From contig NZ_JAXMIH010000030.1 of the NCBI RefSeq assembly GCF_034366625.1, positions 62,001 to 126,000 on the forward strand: DNA of 64,000 nucleotides. Reading direction: 5' to 3'. The translations under genes and the position numbers were made by a program. Positions 60,035 to 64,000 of the stretch are shown here, in pieces (position 1 is the first letter of the stretch; every line of letters starts with the position of its first letter). The stretch comes from Prosthecobacter sp. (GTDB lineage: Bacteria > Verrucomicrobiota > Verrucomicrobiia > Verrucomicrobiales > Verrucomicrobiaceae). Below the pieces are notes generated by a model. That model made no database searches, was not told the origin of the DNA, and worked only from the letters and a program-made list of their open reading frames with translations.

Positions 60035-61828
60035 ATGCCAACCGCCACAGCTTCTGCTCCCCCCTCGTCTGTTCCTGCTCAAACTCTGCGCAACGCCGTC
60101 ATCCGGCTCGCTGGAAATTCCCAAGATGGCATTCAGTCCATCGGCGGCTTCCTCGCCCGTCTCGCGGGCCGCACGCAGCATGATGTGATGACCTACATGA
60201 CCATCCCGTCCACGATTTCGGGCGGTCCTTCGATCTTCCAGCTTCACCTTGGCTCCGGTCACGTCCTCACGGCGGGTGATGAGGCGGACGTGTTGGTGGC
60301 CTTTTACCAGCACAGCTACGACAGCCACATCGGCTCTCTGCGCGAAGGCGGCATCTGCATCTATGAGTCCGCGGAGGTCACGGAATTCAAAAACGAGCGT
60401 GGCATCCACCACATCGGTGTGCCGTTCACCGCCGCCACCATCGAGGCCCTCGGCGGCAGCGCCCGCGACCGAGGCAAGAACATGTTTGTTCTCGGCCTCC
60501 TCTGTGCCGTTTATCAGCTCGACCGTGACAAGCTCGCTGGCATCGTTTCGCGCCAGTTCGGCAAGAAGGATGAAAGCGTGCTGCGCAATGCGATGCTCGC
60601 CTTCGACGCGGGCTATGCCTATCCCATCGGTGACATCGGCACCTTCAATTTCGAGGAAGGCGAGCACAAGGACGAGCACCGTCTTAGCACTGACGGCAAC
60701 ACCTTGATGACCATGGGCCTGATCGCCGCCGGTGTGCGCTACGGCTCCGCGTATCCGATCACTCCTTGGTCCAGCATCATGGAAACCCTGCGCAGCGAGC
60801 TGCCGAAATACGGTGGCATCTATGTGCAGGCCGAAGATGAACTCGCCGCCGTCTCGATGACCATCGGCGCGGCTTATGCGGGCCATCTTGCCGTTACCGG
60901 CAGCGCGGGTCCGGGCCTCAGCCTGAAGATGGAAGCTCTCAGCTATGCCAGCATGGCTGAGATTCCGCTCATCGTCATCAATGTGCAGCGCGGCGGCCCC
61001 TCCACCGGTCTGCCGACGAGCGTGGAGCAGTCGGATTTGCTGCAAGCCATCTACGGCAGCCACGGTGACTGTCCGCGCATCGTGCTCGCCCCGCAGGATG
61101 TGGAAGATTGCTTCTACATCGCTCTCGAAGCCGGCAAACTTGCCCGCGAATATTCCTGTCCGGTCATCATTCTCAGCGATCAAGGCCTCAGCAGCCGCAT
61201 CGAGGCCTTCACCGAGCCTGATCTCGACAAATGCTGGGTCGAACCCATGCTCGACATCGCGGAGCGTGCCGCAGACTTCAAACCCTACCCGCTCGACAGC
61301 GTCACCCGCCACGCGCCACCCGGAGCCAAGATGGCCAGCGGACGTTATCCGCACGTCACAGGTTTGGAGCACGACGAATGGGGGCATCCATCCGGCAATC
61401 CCAAGATGCACCAGAAGATGACTGACAAGCGCCGCAACAAGCTCATTGAGCTGAGCAAGAAGCTGCCGCTGCCGGAAATCTACGGCGAGCAGCAGGGAGA
61501 CGTGCTCCTCGTCGGCTGGGGCAGCACTTATGGCCCGATCAAGGAAAGCGTGAACCGCATGCTCTCCGAAGGCCACAAGGTCGGCGCGATTCACATCCGC
61601 CATGTGCATCCAATGCCTGCGAAACTCGACACTATCTTTGCGAAGTTCAAAAAGGTCGTTGTCGTCGAGATGAACGACTCCGGCATGTATGGTTACGGCC
61701 AGCTCGCCACCATGCTGCGCGCCAGCCTGGCTGATCCCAAAATCCAGTCCGTGTGCAAGACTGACGGCCTCAACTTCCGCATCCGCGAGATCGTCACCGG
61801 TGTGGAAAAGGTGATGGCCGCCAACTGA
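60035..61828 (+). CDS. korA: 2-oxoacid:ferredoxin oxidoreductase, fused gamma-alpha subunit
   Basis: The ATG at 60035 gives 597 residues. The N-terminal gamma domain (GIQSIGGFLARLAGRTQHDVMTYMTIPS..., about 25-210) is joined to the alpha domain (about 235 onward). The alpha domain carries GVRYGSAYPITPWSSIMETL, YVQAEDELAAVSMTIGAAYAG and GGPSTGLPTSVEQSDLLQAIYG. Such fused subunits are known from KorA-type 2-oxoglutarate or pyruvate:ferredoxin oxidoreductases. With KorB it oxidises a 2-oxoacid to acyl-CoA, CO2 and reduced ferredoxin. It is divergent from the helicase and 40 bases before korB. Confidence 0.92.
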   Translation: MPTATASAPPSSVPAQTLRNAVIRLAGNSQDGIQSIGGFLARLAGRTQHDVMTYMTIPSTISGGPSIFQLHLGSGHVLTAGDEADVLVAFYQHSYDSHIGSLREGGICIYESAEVTEFKNERGIHHIGVPFTAATIEALGGSARDRGKNMFVLGLLCAVYQLDRDKLAGIVSRQFGKKDESVLRNAMLAFDAGYAYPIGDIGTFNFEEGEHKDEHRLSTDGNTLMTMGLIAAGVRYGSAYPITPWSSIMETLRSELPKYGGIYVQAEDELAAVSMTIGAAYAGHLAVTGSAGPGLSLKMEALSYASMAEIPLIVINVQRGGPSTGLPTSVEQSDLLQAIYGSHGDCPRIVLAPQDVEDCFYIALEAGKLAREYSCPVIILSDQGLSSRIEAFTEPDLDKCWVEPMLDIAERAADFKPYPLDSVTRHAPPGAKMASGRYPHVTGLEHDEWGHPSGNPKMHQKMTDKRRNKLIELSKKLPLPEIYGEQQGDVLLVGWGSTYGPIKESVNRMLSEGHKVGAIHIRHVHPMPAKLDTIFAKFKKVVVVEMNDSGMYGYGQLATMLRASLADPKIQSVCKTDGLNFRIREIVTGVEKVMAAN

Positions 61829-61868
61829 TCTTTTCCTCCGATTCTTCGAACTTTTTATCCCAACCACC

Positions 61869-62789
61869 ATGTCCACCGCCACTCTGGAAGCCCCCGCTCC
61901 CGCCGCACCACCTGCCGACGGCAAGCTCACCAAAAAAATGCTCACCGCCGACCACCCGACATGGTGTCCGGGTTGCGGTGACTTCGCCGTCCTCGCTGCA
62001 TTCTACAAGGTGCTCGAAAAGCTCCAATACCCGCACGAGAAGATCGTCTGCGTCGCCGGCATCGGCTGCTCCTCACGCTTTCCGTACTTTGTGAACAGCC
62101 ACGGCATCCATTTCATCCATGGCCGCGCTTTGCCGCTGGCCACCGGCATCTCTCTGAGCCGTCCAGACGTGCATGTCTTCGTCTTTGGCGGTGATGGCGA
62201 CGGCTTCTCCATCGGCGGCAATCACCTCAACCACGCGGCGCGCAAAAACATCAAGCTGACCTACGTCATCATGGACAACTTCGTCTATGGCCTGACCAAG
62301 AAGCAGACCAGTCCTACCAGCCCGCAGGGCTTCAAATCCAAGACCGACCCCACCGGCAGCATCGACCGCCCCATCAATCCGATGAAGCAGCTCCTCGCCA
62401 GCGGTGCCACCTTCATCGCCCGCACGCACGCCGCGCAGGTGAAGCACATGATGGACGTCTTTGAACGCGCCATCCTCCACGACGGATTCAGCGTCGTCGA
62501 GTGCCTCAGCGAGTGCATCATGTTCTACGAAGGTTCATTCGACGACAGTTGGCCGAAAAAAGGCGGTGTTTTCGAAACTATCGACGAAACCCAGCATGAC
62601 GTGAAAGACGACGTCTCCGCCTACAAGCTCGCCGACCAGCCGTCTCCCGGCAAATTCGGCGTCTTCTACGATGTGGACCGTCCGACCAAGAACGAGATGG
62701 AGCAAAAGTGGATCGATTCCACCCAGGCAAAACTGGGCGGAGTCAGCCAGAAGGATATCCTCAAGAAGCGCCTCGAGATGATGCGCTAG
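61869..62789 (+). CDS. korB: 2-oxoacid:ferredoxin oxidoreductase, beta subunit
   Basis: The 306-residue thiamine-diphosphate subunit has HPTWCPGCGDFAVL, AGIGCSSRFPYF, FGGDGDGFSIGGNHLNHAARKN (the GDG-N ThDP site) and MDNFVYGLTKKQTSPTS. The three conserved cysteines that ligate a 4Fe-4S cluster are at WCPGCGD and GIGCSS, with a fourth likely in VVECLSECI. A 20-residue Ala/Pro-rich N-terminal extension is present. The substrate, 2-oxoglutarate or pyruvate, cannot be told from sequence alone. Confidence 0.93.
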   Translation: MSTATLEAPAPAAPPADGKLTKKMLTADHPTWCPGCGDFAVLAAFYKVLEKLQYPHEKIVCVAGIGCSSRFPYFVNSHGIHFIHGRALPLATGISLSRPDVHVFVFGGDGDGFSIGGNHLNHAARKNIKLTYVIMDNFVYGLTKKQTSPTSPQGFKSKTDPTGSIDRPINPMKQLLASGATFIARTHAAQVKHMMDVFERAILHDGFSVVECLSECIMFYEGSFDDSWPKKGGVFETIDETQHDVKDDVSAYKLADQPSPGKFGVFYDVDRPTKNEMEQKWIDSTQAKLGGVSQKDILKKRLEMMR

Positions 62790-62792
62790 TTC

Positions 62793-62888
62793 TTGGTCAA
62801 GGAGTCAAGAAAGTGGTCAAGCATGGTCAAGACGGTTACGGCACGACTCTTGACCGCTACTTGACCTTCTTGACGGCGAAGCCTTGAC
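62793..62888. repeat. GGTCAAG-word dyad cluster after korB
   Basis: Left copies of GGTCAAG (in 62804-62832) face right copies of CTTGACC (62848-62874), giving an imperfect stem of about 27 bases with a 15-base loop. It matches the cluster at 19869-19943 in word and arrangement. It fills the gap between korB and the downstream hydrolase and may terminate korAB transcription. Confidence 0.5.
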
Positions 62889-62896
62889 TCCCGCTC

Positions 62897-63784
62897 ATGC
62901 GCATTCACACGCTAGATCTTCATTTCCTCGGCATCCCGGGCCTCATCGCGTCCTACCTCGTCGAAAGCGGCGGCGAATACGCACTGATCGAGACTGGGCC
63001 GGGATCGACGTTGGAGACATTGCGCAGTGCCATTCGTGCTGCGGGAGTCGATGAATCGGTCATCAAGAAGGTCTTTGTCACGCACATCCATCTTGACCAT
63101 GCCGGGGCCGCGGGCTGGTTCGCGCAAATTGGCGCTACCATCTACTGCCATCCGAATGCGGCACGCCATTTGATCGACCCGACCAAGCTCATCGGAAGCG
63201 CCCGCATGGTCTATGGCGATCAGATGGATGCTTTGTGGGGCAAGATGCTGCCTGCGCCAGCCGGGCTGGTCATCGCCTTGCAGGACGAAGAGCGTGTGAA
63301 ACTTGGTGAGGTGGAGATCATCGCCTGGAACACACCCGGCCATGCACGACATCATCACGCCTTCATCATCGGCGATGTGTGCTTCCCGGGTGATGTGGCC
63401 GGCGCGCGCCTCGAAAACAGCCGTTATCTCTCCGTCACTGCGGCCCCACCACAGTTTGATCCTGTCGCTTATGTCCATTCCGTGGATCGTCTGACCGCCG
63501 CTGGCTTCCAGTCGCTCTACCTCACCCATTTTGGACGCGTGGACGATGTGGAGTGGCATCTCTCCGCCTATCGCAAGCGCATCACCGAAATCCACGCCCG
63601 CGTCGCCGCTGATTTTCGTTCAGGCGTCAGCGCGGAGGAAAATCGCACCCGCTATGCCACCGACGAGCACGAAGCCGCCATGCGAGCTGGTGTGGACGAG
63701 GCCCTCTGGCAAAAGTGCGAACGTGCCAATCTCACCTCGATGTGCGCCGACGGCGTGCGTTTGTTTTGCGAGAAAGAGCAGTGA
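62897..63784 (+). CDS. Metallo-beta-lactamase-fold hydrolase
   Basis: The 295-residue protein has VFVTHIHLDHAGAAGWF (HxHxDH zinc motif), TPGHARHHHAFII and FPGDVAGARLENSR, the remaining MBL zinc ligands. The pattern resembles glyoxalase II- or NudS-like small MBL hydrolases rather than antibiotic-degrading lactamases. The C-terminal helical part (VEWHLSAYRKRITEIHARV) is not recognised. A cytosolic thioester or lactone hydrolase is likely; the substrate is unknown. Confidence 0.88.
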   Translation: MRIHTLDLHFLGIPGLIASYLVESGGEYALIETGPGSTLETLRSAIRAAGVDESVIKKVFVTHIHLDHAGAAGWFAQIGATIYCHPNAARHLIDPTKLIGSARMVYGDQMDALWGKMLPAPAGLVIALQDEERVKLGEVEIIAWNTPGHARHHHAFIIGDVCFPGDVAGARLENSRYLSVTAAPPQFDPVAYVHSVDRLTAAGFQSLYLTHFGRVDDVEWHLSAYRKRITEIHARVAADFRSGVSAEENRTRYATDEHEAAMRAGVDEALWQKCERANLTSMCADGVRLFCEKEQ

Positions 63785-63814
63785 ACCGGGCGAGACATCG
63801 CGAACAATAGGTCT

Positions 63815-64000
63815 TCACGATCGGCGTTGTCGCCTTGTTGGCAATTTCGCCGCGCGTCTTGACAGCGTGGCGACACGGCCCAGCACGATGACAACGATGA
63901 ACACCACGGCACGCAGCATCCACCAGCGCTGCTCACTCGGCGGCTCCATGGTCTTCTTTTCAGCCGCCTGCACGAACGGATCGTCCACATAGCCCGTGTC
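63815..64000 (-). CDS. C-terminal end of a membrane-anchored protein (5' part outside the window)
   Basis: The reverse strand reads open from base 64000 to a TGA at 63815-63817, giving the last 61 residues. They start DTGYVDDPFVQAAEKKTMEP and contain one strong transmembrane helix (WWMLRAVVFIVVIVLGRVATL) followed by a very basic Arg/Lys tail. This looks like a tail-anchored or C-terminally anchored protein whose main domain lies beyond the window. It converges with the hydrolase gene. Confidence 0.6.
   Translation of the reverse strand, partial: DTGYVDDPFVQAAEKKTMEPPSEQRWWMLRAVVFIVVIVLGRVATLSRRAAKLPTRRQRRS

Noticed and set aside
59867-61945. Long open frame (about 692 codons) on the reverse strand opposite korA
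   Set aside because: No motifs, His/Ala/Asp-biased; korA on the other strand is certain.

Overview
The window is about 60% G+C, gene-dense and fully bacterial. Several features point to Verrucomicrobiota, probably near Verrucomicrobiaceae/Prosthecobacter: a PVC-type secreted beta-propeller 'dehydrogenase', a type II secretion/type IV pilus-like operon laid out as in that phylum, a Tat-exported Gfo/Idh/MocA oxidoreductase, a DUF433 antitoxin-type domain, and a Gly-rich DEAD-box helicase. This placement is an inference from gene content; no rRNA or tRNA gene was seen.

Layout. 0-4.9 kb: two tandem paralogous double-helix-turn-helix regulators (the first cut by the window edge) bracket a four-gene envelope operon (membrane protein, two related lipoproteins, a metzincin-like protease). 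4.97-8.9 kb: threonyl-tRNA synthetase, an FKBP lipoprotein, a small membrane protein and a periplasmic thioredoxin-like protein. 8.96-9.34 kb: a decaying 42-bp tandem repeat. 9.45-13.8 kb: a stand-alone type IIG restriction-modification enzyme, then a protein ending in a DUF433 domain with what looks like a five-codon remnant of its toxin partner. 14.1-19.9 kb: a receptor-like Ser/Thr kinase, an exported SMP-30 lactonase, a palindrome-rich 230-bp element, and an overlapping M20 peptidase/dipeptide epimerase pair suited to peptidoglycan-peptide use. 19.95-31.85 kb: one eleven-gene operon for a type II secretion/pilus-like machine, transcribed leftward as E-F-G-H-I-J-K-L/M-like-O-like-unknown-D.

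31.9-34.3 kb: L,D-transpeptidase, IspH and a thioesterase. 34.3-38.7 kb: topoisomerase III, SurE and an enoyl reductase-like protein. 38.9-44.6 kb: a Tat-exported oxidoreductase, a small membrane protein and a 1,314-residue secreted protein joining an SGNH-like domain, a beta-propeller, helical repeats and an azurin domain. 44.8-48.9 kb: two tiny related lipoproteins, then sufS-sufU-mutM-glpX. 49.1-52.7 kb: a glutamate racemase-like enzyme with a signal peptide overlaps an SpmA-SpmB fusion gene, next to a divergent MerR/B12-binding regulator. 52.8-57.2 kb: a fumarylacetoacetase-family protein, a toxin-antitoxin pair, a ketoglutarate-semialdehyde-type dehydrogenase and a TPR-AAA+ ATPase. 57.4-64 kb: DEAD-box helicase, KorAB 2-oxoacid:ferredoxin oxidoreductase, a metallo-beta-lactamase-fold hydrolase and the tail of a membrane-anchored protein.

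Cell-envelope and peptidoglycan functions dominate: secretion/pilus, L,D-transpeptidase, dipeptide epimerase with M20 peptidase, exported racemase, FKBP and thioredoxin folding factors, and many lipoproteins. The best candidates for undescribed biology are the 0-4.9 kb protease/lipoprotein operon with its duplicated regulator and shared operator-like block, and the exported racemase-SpmAB-B12 regulator locus. The SGNH-propeller-azurin enzyme and the palindromic element at 17.4 kb come next.
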